A DNA stretch of 64,000 nucleotides from Heligmosomoides polygyrus polygyrus (GCA_947396885.1 OX377204.1:48905139-48969138); one strand, 5' to 3'. Positions 10,751-21,560 are shown, counted from the first letter of the stretch. Numbers and translations are program-made. The notes: generated from the sequence alone by a model not told the origin.

Positions 10751-10878
10751 CGACTTCCGGCGCTCTCACTCTCTATCTTCCTAGAACTTCGATGAACTCT
10801 GCGAGTGTCTTCGTTGTTCAGCGTGCCGTTCTCCTCTTTGAATTGCCGTATGGTACGAAGAATGAACGCGTAGCACAC
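10751..10878 (-). CDS. 7TM receptor, end of TM5 and third intracellular loop
   Basis: After the acceptor GAGTACAG the exon reads VCYAFILRTIRQFKEENG, the cytoplasmic end of TM5. Then come about 30 hydrophilic residues with clustered Arg and Ser (TRRVHRSSRKIESES), a likely G protein contact loop. The donor TCG|GTAAGC leaves phase 2, which the next exon completes. The rest of TM5 must lie on an upstream exon that I did not locate. Confidence 0.8.
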
Positions 10879-11514
10879 CTGTACTCAAACAAGGAATGAA
10901 CATGCAGGTAAACAAAAAGAACAAGAGGTCGCGGTATAACAGGTTGCTGCTATCAGAGCTCTAGCCTGCCTTCCAGTAACACTAGTAAACAAATTGCAGT
11001 CATTACCAGAATGTTAAGATAACGAAGATCAGAGTTCTATAACTGAGGGCTGAAATGGTAGCAGAATGTGCATCAGTTGGAACGTCCCCTTATTGAGGAG
11101 ATATTGTGGTCAAGTGATCAACTGCAGAGGCATTGGTTGACATTGGATGAGGATTTTCCAAGTACATAACTGAAAGTATGTGGTGATGAAGTTTGAAAAA
11201 TTTTGCGATTAGATTGCGCCGTAGACATTGAAGTACTATAATCCATACGTTTGCTCCTATTCAGAACAAATCTTTCATTTGAGTGTTCAAGGTTTGGCAT
11301 TAGAACATGGAAAGCCCGCCACGACTGCACGAAGGAACATTTTTGCCATGTAGATGAGGAGTGTTCCGCAAGAAACCGTTAAAGCCAGTTTACCATGGTG
11401 CCACTGATAGCACTGGAACATTGCCTATTGGTCTGAATCTGTCAGATGAATCATAAAGAGGAGACACCTGGGTGAAGCTAAAGTGATGTCATGATTACTA
11501 CTGTCATCATTTTC
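10879..11514. other. receptor intron sequence, no exon found
   Basis: The missing TM5 exon could be near here. A minus-strand stretch around 11000-11060 reads SYRTLIFVILTF between plausible splice sites, but its end phase does not fit the exon at 10751-10878. No exon is called. Confidence 0.3.
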
Positions 11515-11850
11515 GTTACCGTCTGTCTTGTCTGTCTCGTTATCTGGCGGCGGAATCAGCTCCTCTGGAGTGACGACGCCAATTCTCCCGGTTAAGCGGT
11601 TGACCGAGACAGGCACTACCTGTCGTTAAGCGCAAACGCAACGTCTTAACCAGCGTTGCTTCCTCTGGAGCGCTTTTTGCGGACGTCGAGGCTCATATCT
11701 GTCTTACGGATGGTGTCGTCTTCAGCTCGAAGGACGGCGCCGCACCATCGACGACGAGCTTCGCGCAACCTGTCGGCAGAACGATACTGAACTTCTCTCG
11801 TCGCTGAGAATGCGGTGACCGCATAACTCGGGCAATCTACTCTAGTATTG
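11515..11850 (-). mobile_element. RTE 3' fragment
   Basis: The minus strand encodes the RTE C-terminal domain with frameshifts: LREARRRWCGAVLRAEDDT, then KQRWL, then NRENWRRRHSRGADSAAR, matching the end of the intact copy (DRERWRHDTRRADPATKRDKR family pattern). It is a decayed fragment lying sense to the receptor gene. Confidence 0.7.
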
Positions 11851-12082
11851 CATCGTTTCCATTACACTAACATTGTCAGCAATAAACAACATTGAGCAAG
11901 AAAATTTGTTATGTTAGCGATTCAATAGAATGATACAATGCAAATACGACCCATTGAGAGGTAACTCAAATGAAAGCCCAAAAAGGCTAGGCTTAAATAC
12001 TGAAAGCATCAGTCGTGTACAAATCGACTCCTGTGGTCACGCAAGCCTTTAATAATAACGATCTGATGTGTGCAAAAACATT

Positions 12083-12136
12083 AGTGCACCGAGCGGGTTT
12101 GATGGGTTTGGTACCATCAAATCCGCTCGGTGCACT
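12083..12136. repeat. hairpin, 23-bp arms
   Basis: agtgcaccgagcgggtttg at the left is mirrored at 12114-12136 with one mismatch and an 8-base loop. Probably a MITE remnant or a template-switch scar; no transposon ends could be fixed. Confidence 0.6.
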
Positions 12137-12607
12137 CGAGAGGCGACCCTGTTACCATTACGCCAACCACATCGGACCGGGTGGCAGCAGGGCGTTATGA
12201 GCTGCGCGCTCACGCGTCCAGACGGTTTTTTTTCAGCCATAGAAGAGCATTCCGTAAAAGGTAACTATGGTTTTGGACTCCCCACAGGGGACCCTACATC
12301 CTGTAAAAATTGCATCGCAAAAGCTCACTTGGCCTTAGGTTGGCCGGAAAGTTCTGACGGTTTTTATGCAACCGCTTTCTGCTCGTTTATTACTGAATCA
12401 ATATTTAACTTACTTCTCATTTTTATATAGCGTCTAATACAGAATTCTTCTATCTGATGGATTAATTTGTGTTCCGCTTATCCTTAATATTTGTGTTTTC
12501 TTCGAAGACTTACTTAAGTATGTCCAAAAGCAATCCCGAAGGATATTTTATTTCAATTTTAAACTGTGCTAATCCGTCGTCGAAAAAGCCCGGCATTTCA
12601 ACCACTT

Positions 12608-12623
12608 GTAGGGGCAGAATAGT
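12608..12623. repeat. target site duplication, left copy (16 bp)
   Basis: gtaggggcagaatagt, repeated exactly at 13935-13950. Confidence 0.9.
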
Positions 12624-13934
12624 TGGGCATGGGCAGAATAGAGTCACGATAGAGGGTAACATGCCGGATGACTGGAGAGACAGCATCATAGACCCCATCT
12701 TCAAGCAGAAGAGCGACGCATCCGAGTGCTCCAATTACCGCGGCATCAAACTGATCTCACACACGAAGAAGGTCTACGAACGGCTGGTCGACTCGAGGCT
12801 GAGGGGGATGGTCGCCATCTCCCAGGAGCAGTGGGGCATCCTGCCTGAGAAATCCACGGCAGATGCGATCTTTATCGCTCGGTAGGTGATGGAGAAGTAT
12901 CGGGAGAAACGAAGGCCTTGCTACATGGCATTCCTGGACTTGGAGAAAGCCTACGAGAGGCTACCCCGAGCCGTGCTCTGGAAAAAAAGAGGTGTCCTGG
13001 AACGTCTGACCTCGGTCATAAAGGGCATGTACGAAAGCGCGAAAGCGTGTGGGGGTGCATCAAGGATCGGCTTTGAGTCCGTTTCTCTTTGTGCTGACGC
13101 TTGATTGCAGAGTGAACCACCTTGAAGAAAGCCCTCTCAGGAACATCCTCTACGCGGACGATATCGCCCTAGTAGCCGACAGCCGAGAAGAGCTGGAGGA
13201 GAAGGTGCAGTTGTGGCAAGGAGCCCTCGCAGGCAACGGCCTGCTGCTGAACGTGAGGAACACGAAGTTCAGCTCTGCGCAGTGCACCGAACCGATCCTA
13301 GACTGCCAAGGGGAAGTGATCGAAAAGGTGGAACAATTTCGCTACATCGGAAACGATCTATCCGAGGAAGGAAGCGTGGACCAGGCGGTTAAGGGGCGGA
13401 TTAGTGCAACATGGCTCAAATGGAGGAAGTGCACAGGAATCCTCTGCGACCGTAGGTGCTCCAGGACACTCAAAGGCAAACTATATAGAACAGTAGTGAG
13501 GACAACCCTCCTCTATGGCTGTGAGGGCTGGGCCCTAGGTAGAGCGCAGGAGCGGCAACTGCACGCAGCGGAAATGAGAATGCTCAGGTGGGCATGTGGA
13601 TGGACCCGCCGGGACAGAGTGTGAAACGAGGATGTTAGAGCAGTAATGAAGACAGCTCCGATCCAGCTGAAGATGAAGGATCAGCGCCTAAAGCGGTACG
13701 GACACATCCTCAGAAGACCAGAGGATCATCCCACTAAGTTGGCCCTAATTTCAAGGCACCCGGAAAACGTCCGAGAGGAGCCCCAATGAAAAGGTGGAAG
13801 GACGTCATTATGAAAGATCTCGCCGAAATCGGCGCTGCGCCAGACGACGCCCTTGATAGGATGAGATGGCGACGGATCACAAGAATAGCGGACCCTGCGG
13901 CTGCGCGGGATTAACGCTCAGGAGAAGAAGAAGA
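12624..13934 (+). mobile_element. 5'-truncated RTE element, second subfamily
   Basis: The reverse transcriptase half and C-terminal domain of an RTE subfamily distinct from the 4-kb copy. The frames read PDDWRDSIIDPIFKQK, FLDLEKAYERLPRAVLW, GVHQGSALSPFLF, LYADDIALVADSREE, then LHAAEMRMLRWACGWTRRDR. It is broken by a TAG at 12883, an internal deletion near 13050 with a frame change, and a stop at 13622. A perfect 16-bp target duplication and a short GAAGAAGAAGA tail show it is a single truncated insertion. A sister copy is at about 51250-52775. Confidence 0.9.
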
Positions 13935-13950
13935 GTAGGGGCAGAATAGT
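13935..13950. repeat. target site duplication, right copy (16 bp)
   Basis: Exact repeat of 12608-12623 after the RTE tail. Confidence 0.9.
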
Positions 13951-14520
13951 GTGGAGAAAGGGCAGTGCAACGGTGGTGCAACTCGTATCATACTGCGATA
14001 ATCATTTGATCTGTAGAAGCAGTATTTCCACCTACTGTTTCTGCTAAATCCTAGATTTGTACGCATCCAAAAAATGCTAAGGGATTGGAAATTTAATGGT
14101 CATTCAGCGATGAAAGCCTTTTCTTGAAGCGCCATGCACAGGTTAAGGTGAAGTTTTTGAATCAACAACTTTTTCGACTTTCTCAAAACGTATAGAGTTT
14201 GATTTGAAAGGTGACCGACCGGAAGGAAAAGTAAAGGTAAAAATCTGGCAAAAAACTGCGTAGCATGGTATGAAAACAACACGATAAATAAATCCCGGAT
14301 GACCTTGTATTAGCATTAGCAGAGAAAAACCTATAAAAACTCAGTTTTACTGCACTACAAGTCAGGTAACTCTTACGATTTACGATGCATGACGGTTTTT
14401 TCGTAATCACGATTTACGATTTCCGAAATTTCATTTACGCACTTCACTGGCCCAGACCTGAAGAGCCCACCGAGTGGCCATGTGGTTGAAAATCCACACG
14501 GAATATTAATCGTAAAAAAA
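13951..14520. other. no gene seen
   Basis: AT-rich intron-like sequence with short open frames only. Confidence 0.4.
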
Positions 14521-14600
14521 AACTCTTCAGCCAGGCGGGACATGGACCTGCACCCTACCTTTTAGGCAGGACATTATCCCGTTACGCTATCAACGCTGTT
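14521..14600 (-). mobile_element. tRNA-derived SINE, family 2, 5' fragment
   Basis: The minus strand reads GTTGATAGCGTAACGGG, then a degraded B box (GGTCCATGTCCCG), then CGCCTGGCTGAAGAGTTTT, the same head-to-body junction as the copies at 14922-15033 and 31776-31945. Confidence 0.5.
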
Positions 14601-14921
14601 AAATCTCCCTCCATATTCTCGTTGCAGTTGGCTACTCAGCACTTTCCGACGATATTGGGATGTTGCGTTTGATCTAGCAGTAGCTTCTATACCAGCTGTT
14701 CTAGGCTTAAATACCCCCCCCCCCCACCCCTAATTCAGAATAGAGTAGAGCTTGGGCCTGTTCTGCATTTTATTGTTCTGGCCTGCTCAAAAAACACACA
14801 ATACTAATTCTTTCAACACAAACCATTACTATAAAAACAATAGCTTTACTAAGAGTAAGATTAATAGTAATAATATTTTGAATAATTTTGGAAATGTCAA
14901 CAAATGAAATATTTTTCTCAG

Positions 14922-15033
14922 CGATGTTTTGTTGCGATCAAAACTTCTAGCGCCAGGAGGAACTCGAACCCGCACCTCCCTTAGAATTCGAGTCCCGCCT
15001 GGCGCTAGAAGTTCTGATCGCAACAAAACATCG
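14922..15033. mobile_element. two inverted SINE family 2 fragments forming a palindrome
   Basis: 45-bp arms (14922-14966 and 14989-15033) face each other around a 22-base spacer. Each arm holds a B-box-like TTCGAGT and the family 2 tail ending CGCAACAAAACATC. Head-to-head SINE insertions or a snapback copy both fit. Confidence 0.7.
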
Positions 15034-15065
15034 TTGCGACAGCTTACAACCTCGATACCAGCCAA

Positions 15066-18000
15066 TTGATGCTTAAAGAAACTGATTTGAAAAGCAATAG
15101 TTGTTCTGAAAATTGTAATAGTTGCACTATAATTAACAAAACTGAATATATTCATTCCTCAGTCACAAATTTAAGGATTAATACTTATAGCAAAAACAAT
15201 GATAATCGCAATATAAGCAATGTTGTATATTGTATAACATGCAGCGATTCTCAAAAAACAGTATATTGGAATTACAACAAGACAACTGAAATACAGAATT
15301 AGAAAACATCTATCCCAAACTAAAAACCCAAAAGTTAATATGCATTTATATACACATTTTGGAAATAATTGTATTAGTTTGTAAATTATGACAACAATTA
15401 CAGATTCTTTAGAATATATTGTAGAGAAAGATATTCTTTTACAAAAAGAACTTTTTTGAACTAAATTAATTAATACAGCTCATACTTTTAGTTATAATAA
15501 CCATTAAAAGGTCACGAAAATATATCTGATATTGGCAACCTTTGAACGTATAAAATCGTCCGTTTTATGAAATAAATTTAAAAAAATAGGAAAATAAATG
15601 GCAAAAAGGATAATAAACGAGAAAATACTAACATAAACAATACATTGAATCTCAGTGAGTTTGGTAATACATTTCATCAATTGAGTTCGATACTAGAAAT
15701 ATATAAATACATTAATACTTTTAAGAAAAATATCTTTAAAAAGTTATAAGAATAACGTGTATCAAAGAACGTCTAAATAATATAGAACCGAATAGTTATA
15801 GAATTCTTGTTAGTATGTTATAGAAATTCTCTTTTAACGAAAATAAAAGTAAATATTTAAACCAAAAACAAAAACACAACAACTATATTAATGTTGGAGG
15901 CACATATATAAATAATATCCTAGACAAAGTTAACCTAAACAAAATGTTCAATAATAACTATACACGTGAAATTATAAAAAATAATTCAGAATTTTGCTTT
16001 TTAGATGTGTATTTAAACCACAACCTTCTTTCTCCAAGAAAATGTTTAATTATAATACATTAATCAAAATACTAAATTTTCAGAATTAAATTCAATCTTT
16101 AAAAGTAAACCTTTATGTATTAGAGAAAAGTATAAAAAATTTGTTGACAAAACACATAAACATATTATCACAGGTAATTTAGAAATAATTTCAAATAAAG
16201 CTATTAAAAATTTATTTACAAAAAGCACAAAATTTATCCCAAAAATAGTGTGTCAAAACAAACCATTCAACTCTAGGTTGAAGATGTTTTTTCTTTAGTC
16301 CTAGACAAAATTAAAAGTAAATATAAGTTAAAAGACCTTCACCCTAATTTGGTAAAACAAAAACTCAATATTTTGAAGAAAAAGATATGGAAATTTTTAC
16401 TACATCATATTGCTGCGCAAAACAATTGATCCTTTAAAGAATTAAACACACATAATATAGAATACTTAAGCTTTTTAAAGAAATTTTTATTATATGCCTT
16501 CTTAAAAAAGCAAATAAAAATTATAGTTTCATTTGTGAAAAATTTTATTTAAACAGTTAGTGTACACTGTGCCACACGAGGTTTTTTAGGTAGATCTTTA
16601 TTTCGCAGGGCCTGACGCGTTTCAACTTCACGTCGTCTTTAGAGGCCTCTGAAGAGTCGAAACGCATCACGCCCCGCGAAACAAAGATCCACCGAAAAAA
16701 CCTCGTGTGGCACAGTATACACTAACTGACAACTTACAACAATGCCGAGGTTTTAAGAAGAGAGAATTTTGGGATTTCTATTTAGGCACTTTGGCAAAAG
16801 AAATGGGAATTGTTAGTAAAAAAATAGCAAGCTAAAAAATTGTAGCTTCAATCAAACAAATAGAATATATAACAAAGAAAACGAGTTTGAAGTTATCAGC
16901 AGGCATAAAACATCATGCTTAAAAAATAAAATTAAAGTTGTTGGAACAGAAAGAGTTGCATTGATATAATGTTTAGCAAAACTACATGAAAATGCAGTGT
17001 GTTACATTTTTGAAACAACATTTTGTTAAATATATTAATATGATTACATTAAGAAATAAAAATTTTATTGGTTATTGGTCTATTAATAACATAAATATAT
17101 CTAAAAAACAAGTAAAATTAATACAGAAAATTGTAGACTGTTCTCAGCAAACTTTGCTAATGTTTACTAGTCTTCCTCATAACGCTATATTAAAAACCGT
17201 AAAAGAATTAATAAAAATATGTTTTCATAATGCGGGTAAAAAATATATTGCACATAATGGACACAATAGCATGTATTACACTAATAATAATACATTGAAT
17301 AAATACAAGTATTATAAAGCGAAAGATTCAATGTTTTACTAAATATTTGCTTAAAATAGTTTTACAATTTTTGCAGGCGCAATTTATAAACAAATTGAAT
17401 GAGTACCTCAAGGAAGTAATTGTAGTCCAGCACTTGCTGATCTTACATTGTCAACATATGAATATAAATGTTGTAAAAAGGTAGTAACACAAAATCGTTA
17501 CGTAAACATACATCCATTTAGATATCTTCCTATAATTCACAATAAAAGAATCAATATATAGGGAAATGTTAGTGGAACATACGAAAATTCGTGGAACATA
17601 TGAAAATTCTATTCATTTTGAGACAATACATGAGTCAGATTACGACTGTAATTATCTTGATCTGTAATTGTAATTATCTTGATCTAAATATCAAAATCGG
17701 TATCAATAAGATAGTAACGAAATTATACAATAAAACAGATAATTTTAAATTTTATGTCATAAGATTCCCTCATTTCAATTCTAATATGTCAACAAAAGTT
17801 GAAAAATCAATCATATTCGCAGAAACATTTAGGCAAATTAGACGTTGTAGTGCTTTTAACGACTTAGTTGAAAACCTTATCGAATTGGTAACTAGACTTA
17901 TTAAAAGTAGTTATCCAATAGATATAATTATAAGAAATATACTAAGATATTCGAATAGAAATGAATATTTATTATATAAATATGATCAGCGTAATATATT

Positions 18001-18097
18001 ACATCTCCTTCATAATTTACCTAACTATAATGTAAAATTTAAATACAAAAATTATAATAACACTTCATATATAAATGAACAATGTTATGTTTGTTAG
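15066..18097 (+). pseudogene. decayed Penelope-like element, GIY-YIG upstream of reverse transcriptase
   Basis: A very AT-rich block with many stops and frame changes. A GIY-YIG nuclease comes first (15066-15510): SNSCSENCNSCTIINKTEYI, NVVYCITCSDSQKTVY with the CxxC pair, then frame-shifted HLSQTKNPKV and KELFWTKLINTAHTFSYNNH. Reverse transcriptase follows: EKYKKFVDKTHKHIITGNLE (about 16110), LLMFTSLPHNAIL (17158), YKQIE-stop-VPQGSNCSPALADLTLS (about 17390) and FRFPHF-like VIRFPHFNSNMS (about 17757). The YxDD box is absent; the sequence there is short and repetitive. This order matches the N-terminal-endonuclease Penelope clade (Naiad-like) rather than canonical Penelope. A tandem arrangement of canonical copies could mimic it. 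A MITE interrupts it at 16554-16728. Confidence 0.7.
16554..16728. mobile_element. MITE with about 68-bp inverted repeats inside the Penelope-like element
   Basis: The ends read CAGTTAGTGTAYACTGTGCC and are mirrored with about 85% match over 68 bases. It is 175 bp, non-coding and GC-richer than the host element, so it inserted later. No target duplication is clear. Confidence 0.8.
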
Positions 18098-18109
18098 AAA
18101 TACCTTCAA

Positions 18110-18278
18110 AATAAGAGCAAGTTTCATTTTATCGACACCTTTTAGAGTGAGTGTTAAGTTTTAATTTAAAACTCATAAAATTACATTACAGTTTTTAAAA
18201 AATGTATATAAAAATGTATATAAAAATAAATACATATTTGAAAAAATCAAAAAAGTAAAATAATAAAATAAATAATTA
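18110..18278. other. AT-rich spacer
   Basis: Low-complexity AT sequence, possibly the 3' UTR of the Penelope-like element. It ends at the TA target of the next element. Confidence 0.4.
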
Positions 18279-19203
18279 CAGGGTGCGTAAAAAGTATTGA
18301 CGCACTAAACGTAAACGTTAGAAATGACAACACATTATAAAATTTAACAAGTTTATATACAAAATGTCAGCAATGATCTCGCGAACAGAATAGCATCACT
18401 TGTATTTTATATGGGCTTCTTTGCTGCGAATGCAGGGGCGAAGACCCCGAGGAAAGGCATCGACTGTGCGCCGCAAGTAGTCCACGTCGATTTCGTTCCA
18501 TGCTTCGACCAGATCATCCTTCACTGACTTCATACTTTTGTGGGAAGTAGCGCAAGCCTTGTTCTCCAAAACTTCCCATATAGAGTAATTCAGCGGATTC
18601 TGGTCTATACCGAGGTCATTCCTCTGCCGGAATAAAGTCCTTCACGTTGGCACGGCACCACTCCTGAACAATTCTCGACTCTGTGCAGGAATCTAATCCT
18701 GTTGGAAGAAATACGGCTTACTCTCGAGGTGGGGTTCAAACCAAGGAGCTAGATGCTTCTTTGGAACATCGATACAGATAGTTCTACTGATTTATTTTCA
18801 CTTCTGTATCCACGAAAACGAGAGACGCTTGTGATGAATGCACAAACCATGATACTGGCCGGAGGCGTCTCCCTTGCAGGGGGCCTTCCGCCAGAATTAG
18901 CGCTTTGGAGGTCCTTGAAGAGTATGTAACACTTTTACATGTTGAATGCACAAAAGTATCAAGTCAGTGAAGGTCAAAGCATGGAACGAAATCGACGTGA
19001 ACTACTTGCGGCGCACCGTCGATGCTTTTCCTCGTCGTCTTCGCCCCTGTATTCGCAGCAAAGAAGCCCATATAAAATACAAGTGATGCCATTTTGATTG
19101 CTACATCATTGCAGACATTTTGCATATAAACTTATTAAATTTTATAATCTGTTGTTAATTCTAACGTTTGCGTTTAGTGCGTCAATACTTTTTACACACC
19201 CTG
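18279..19203 (-). mobile_element. Tc1/mariner element with duplicated inverted end
   Basis: The 925-bp element begins CAGGGTGYGTAAAAAGTATTG at both ends and is flanked by TA (18277-18278, 19204-19205). The minus strand encodes a broken transposase: VFVDTEVKINQ, FFQQD-stop, RIVQEWCRANVKDFIP, DQNPLNYSIWEVLENKACA, AWNEIDVDYLRRTVDAFPRG, ending AHIKYK-stop near 18405. The right end carries the same C-terminal coding segment again in plus orientation (about 18970-19080). Both termini are therefore copies of the 3' end over about 250 bp, and the transposase N-terminus is absent. Confidence 0.85.
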
Positions 19204-19211
19204 TAATTGAT

Positions 19212-19276
19212 ACCAGGAACCTGGTACCGGGTGCAGGCGACAGCCTGCGCCTCCTCCGACTGCGCTCCACGCGCCC
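19212..19276 (-). mobile_element. tRNA-derived SINE family 1, copy C (head only)
   Basis: 65 bases of the SINE head, starting GGGCGCGTGGAGCGCAGTCG on the minus strand, with A box but no B box. It abuts the right target TA of the Tc1/mariner element. Confidence 0.75.
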
Positions 19277-19344
19277 GTATATACATATTTATGATATATA
19301 TGGTAATTATTATTATTTATTTATTTATCAGAGATGACCGTAGT

Positions 19345-19390
19345 CATTTGTTTATCTGTCATTACATAAGTAATGACAGATAAACAAATG
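19345..19390. repeat. perfect hairpin, 21-bp arms, 4-base loop
   Basis: catttgtttatctgtcatta and its exact complement separated by ataa. A second, looser hairpin lies at 19446-19489 (tatagtaggat arms). Confidence 0.8.
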
Positions 19391-19491
19391 CTGACGAAGA
19401 ATAATGAATATAAGACCAACAACAGCTAACTCCTATATATATGTATATAGTAGGATATGTATACATAAATGTATACAGATCCTACTATAAA

Positions 19492-20179
19492 TTAGGTTGT
19501 CCCATAAGTCCTTGCCGTTTTTTTCAACGATTCACTGGAGATTTCTCCGGCGGTCTCTTGCATAGTGCTGTATAGGCTTCGAAAGAGAATGATTTGCTCT
19601 ATCAGAGTGTTTACTGCGTTTCTTTTTTCATCATGAATTTTGTCAATTTTTAGGTCGTTGAAATGAAAAGTGGGAAAGTGAAAAAGTAGCCATTTGCGCA
19701 GTTGTTCTCTCCGCTCAGGTTTGTATATTTTGCGCATTTTTTATAGCATTTGAAGAGCAATGTTCTATACTGCAAGAATATGTGTTGGTCCTATTTTCTC
19801 ACTTGTCCTTCATTGATTTTTAGGTCATCAAATTGGGACGTCCGACTTCTCAGTCCGAATTTTTACCGACAGCTCCTGCTCTGTGGTAAGACTTTTTTGC
19901 TCAGTGTTATATGTCGTTTGAAAGAAAATACTCCATATAAATTTTACTACATAAGAATTTGTGTCGCGTTTATTGGCTCATGCTGATTTCTGTCGATATC
20001 AACAAAATTCCAAAAAGAGAAAAATCATCTTCACCAACAACTCCTTCTCCTTGTTCAGTCTGTCTTGCTCAGTTTTATATGACGAGTGATATGATACTCG
20101 AAAGCGCATGTCTTGTTCTACCAGAATATATTATTTGTTTTTGGCCATTTAAATTCTTCCTAATTTTCAGGTCATCAAA
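19492..20179 (+). mobile_element. mariner terminal repeat and repeated 5' non-coding segments
   Basis: ttaggttgtcccataagtcc at the left is a mariner-type terminal repeat. Three diverged segments of the mariner 5' leader then follow one another, each ending near AATTTTYAGGTCATC (19650, 19825, 20165). This suggests nested or tandem mariner insertions. Confidence 0.55.
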
Positions 20180-20357
20180 ATGGAGCAGTGCCAGGTCGAC
20201 AAGGATGAGCACTTTTGGCACCTTCTTCCCTTGGCTTTCAACCAGCGTTCTAGTGCGGCTAAGGCACTGAAGCCATGGTTGACCGTACAAACGCTGTTTC
20301 ACTGCCAGTTACAATTCTGTGCAAAAATAGTTGATTATTTCCGTGTGATGAATGATG
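20180..20357 (+). pseudogene. mariner transposase N-terminus, cut by assembly gap
   Basis: MEQCQVDKDEHFWHLLPLAF then NQRSSAAKAL resembles the first helix-turn-helix of mariner transposases (HLRHxLLxxFxxGxxAAEA pattern). The frame then decays and runs into the gap at 20358, so completeness cannot be judged. Confidence 0.5.
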
Positions 20358-20557
20358 NNNNNNNNNNNNNNNNNNNNNNNNNNNNNNNNNNNNNNNNNNN
20401 NNNNNNNNNNNNNNNNNNNNNNNNNNNNNNNNNNNNNNNNNNNNNNNNNNNNNNNNNNNNNNNNNNNNNNNNNNNNNNNNNNNNNNNNNNNNNNNNNNNN
20501 NNNNNNNNNNNNNNNNNNNNNNNNNNNNNNNNNNNNNNNNNNNNNNNNNNNNNNNNN
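20358..20557. other. assembly gap (200 N)
   Basis: Exactly 200 unknown bases, which suggests a placeholder of arbitrary length. It lies within the interval that should hold the missing receptor exons. Confidence 1.
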
Positions 20558-21306
20558 AAAAAATAGAAAAAATAATTGACAGAAGAAAGTAAGGCAGCTG
20601 GGAAACTAGGGTCTCAAACAACGATGTACGAATTACGGAGGCTGAAAAATGAGCGGAGACCCTTCCCTTATTTCGAAGCTTAGCATATAGGGATGATGTC
20701 CTTCATGAGAAGTGGCGCCTACAAGTGAGCTCGGCTCCACTAGGATCGTATCTGAGACTGCCAGGTCGCGTGTTTCCCAACCTTACTGCCATTATATCTG
20801 TCTAGATGAACACCTTTAGAGGCCGACAACGACGACGAGAAGGTAAGTCTGAAAGCCAGACGACGGTTCTGGCTTGGTAAGTAAGGGAAATGGAACGGAT
20901 GTAAAGACAATGTAAGTTAATTGTCTCATTACAAAAGGAAGAAATAATAATTTAGTCAAGAGTGAAGCCGACGTACTTTTTATCTATTCGCTTAAGAATA
21001 TTTCGCGAACTAAGAAATTTCAGATTTAAATAAATCTCAAACAAAATTGTGTTCAGTAGTGTAGCGAAACCATCAAAATTTCATTGAACCGTTATGCAGT
21101 CCTAATAATATCTGAGGGCTTGAAGCTGGTCATATGACAGACAATCTTATGGTAGAGAATATCTTTTATCTATGCTCCATGATTCGTAAATCAAAATTAA
21201 GGTCAGTACTGCAATTCGATCAGTGCTACTAGGTGGTATCCGATCGTAAGAGAACCGTAATTGCCGTTATCCCGCGTCTTGTAGGACGACCTACAACGAT
21301 CGTGAC
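20558..21306. other. no gene seen
   Basis: Short open frames only. A 12-bp direct repeat (gtcttgtaggac) occurs near 21277 and 21313. Confidence 0.4.
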
Positions 21307-21319
21307 CTACATGGTCTTG

Positions 21320-21560
21320 TAGGACATCTGACGAGGATCACAGAACTGTTTCGTTTTTGCTACGGGCCACTGGGTGCTCCGAAAATGGCGAAAAATGGTA
21401 ATCACTTTAGGTCGGGCTGATAAGGCATAAGTGACATCTGGAATGGTCCTGCCGTACTCTGAACTTAACTTACAAAAGGTTTGGAGCTCAAAATGAAGTT
21501 GGATTATAGTAGTACGATAATTTGCTACGCTTCCTAGACGAAGCTGCAGTGTGCATTCAA
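21320..21560 (-). repeat. inverted dispersed repeat, copy 1
   Basis: Matches 22880-23110 in opposite orientation at roughly 80%. Both copies share a coding-like peptide on the matching strand (ELQTFC, then TQWPVAKTKQ). The minus-strand frame here is open for 176 codons (21307-21837). Family not recognised. Confidence 0.65.

Noticed and set aside
11000..11060. TM5-like exon (SYRTLIFVILTF) for the receptor
   Set aside because: Plausible splice sites, but the end phase does not fit the next exon under any acceptor choice I tried.
11425..11616. Acidic minus-strand frame (TPEELIPPPDNETDKTD) as an extracellular loop exon
   Set aside because: In another frame the same bases continue the RTE C-terminal domain (NRENWRRRHSRGADSAAR), so it is a shadow of a LINE fragment.
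15066..18097. Alternative genetic code or selenocysteine to explain stops in the AT-rich element
   Set aside because: Stops of all types are scattered among frameshifts, and the TGA at the GVPQGS block replaces glycine rather than cysteine, so decay explains it better.
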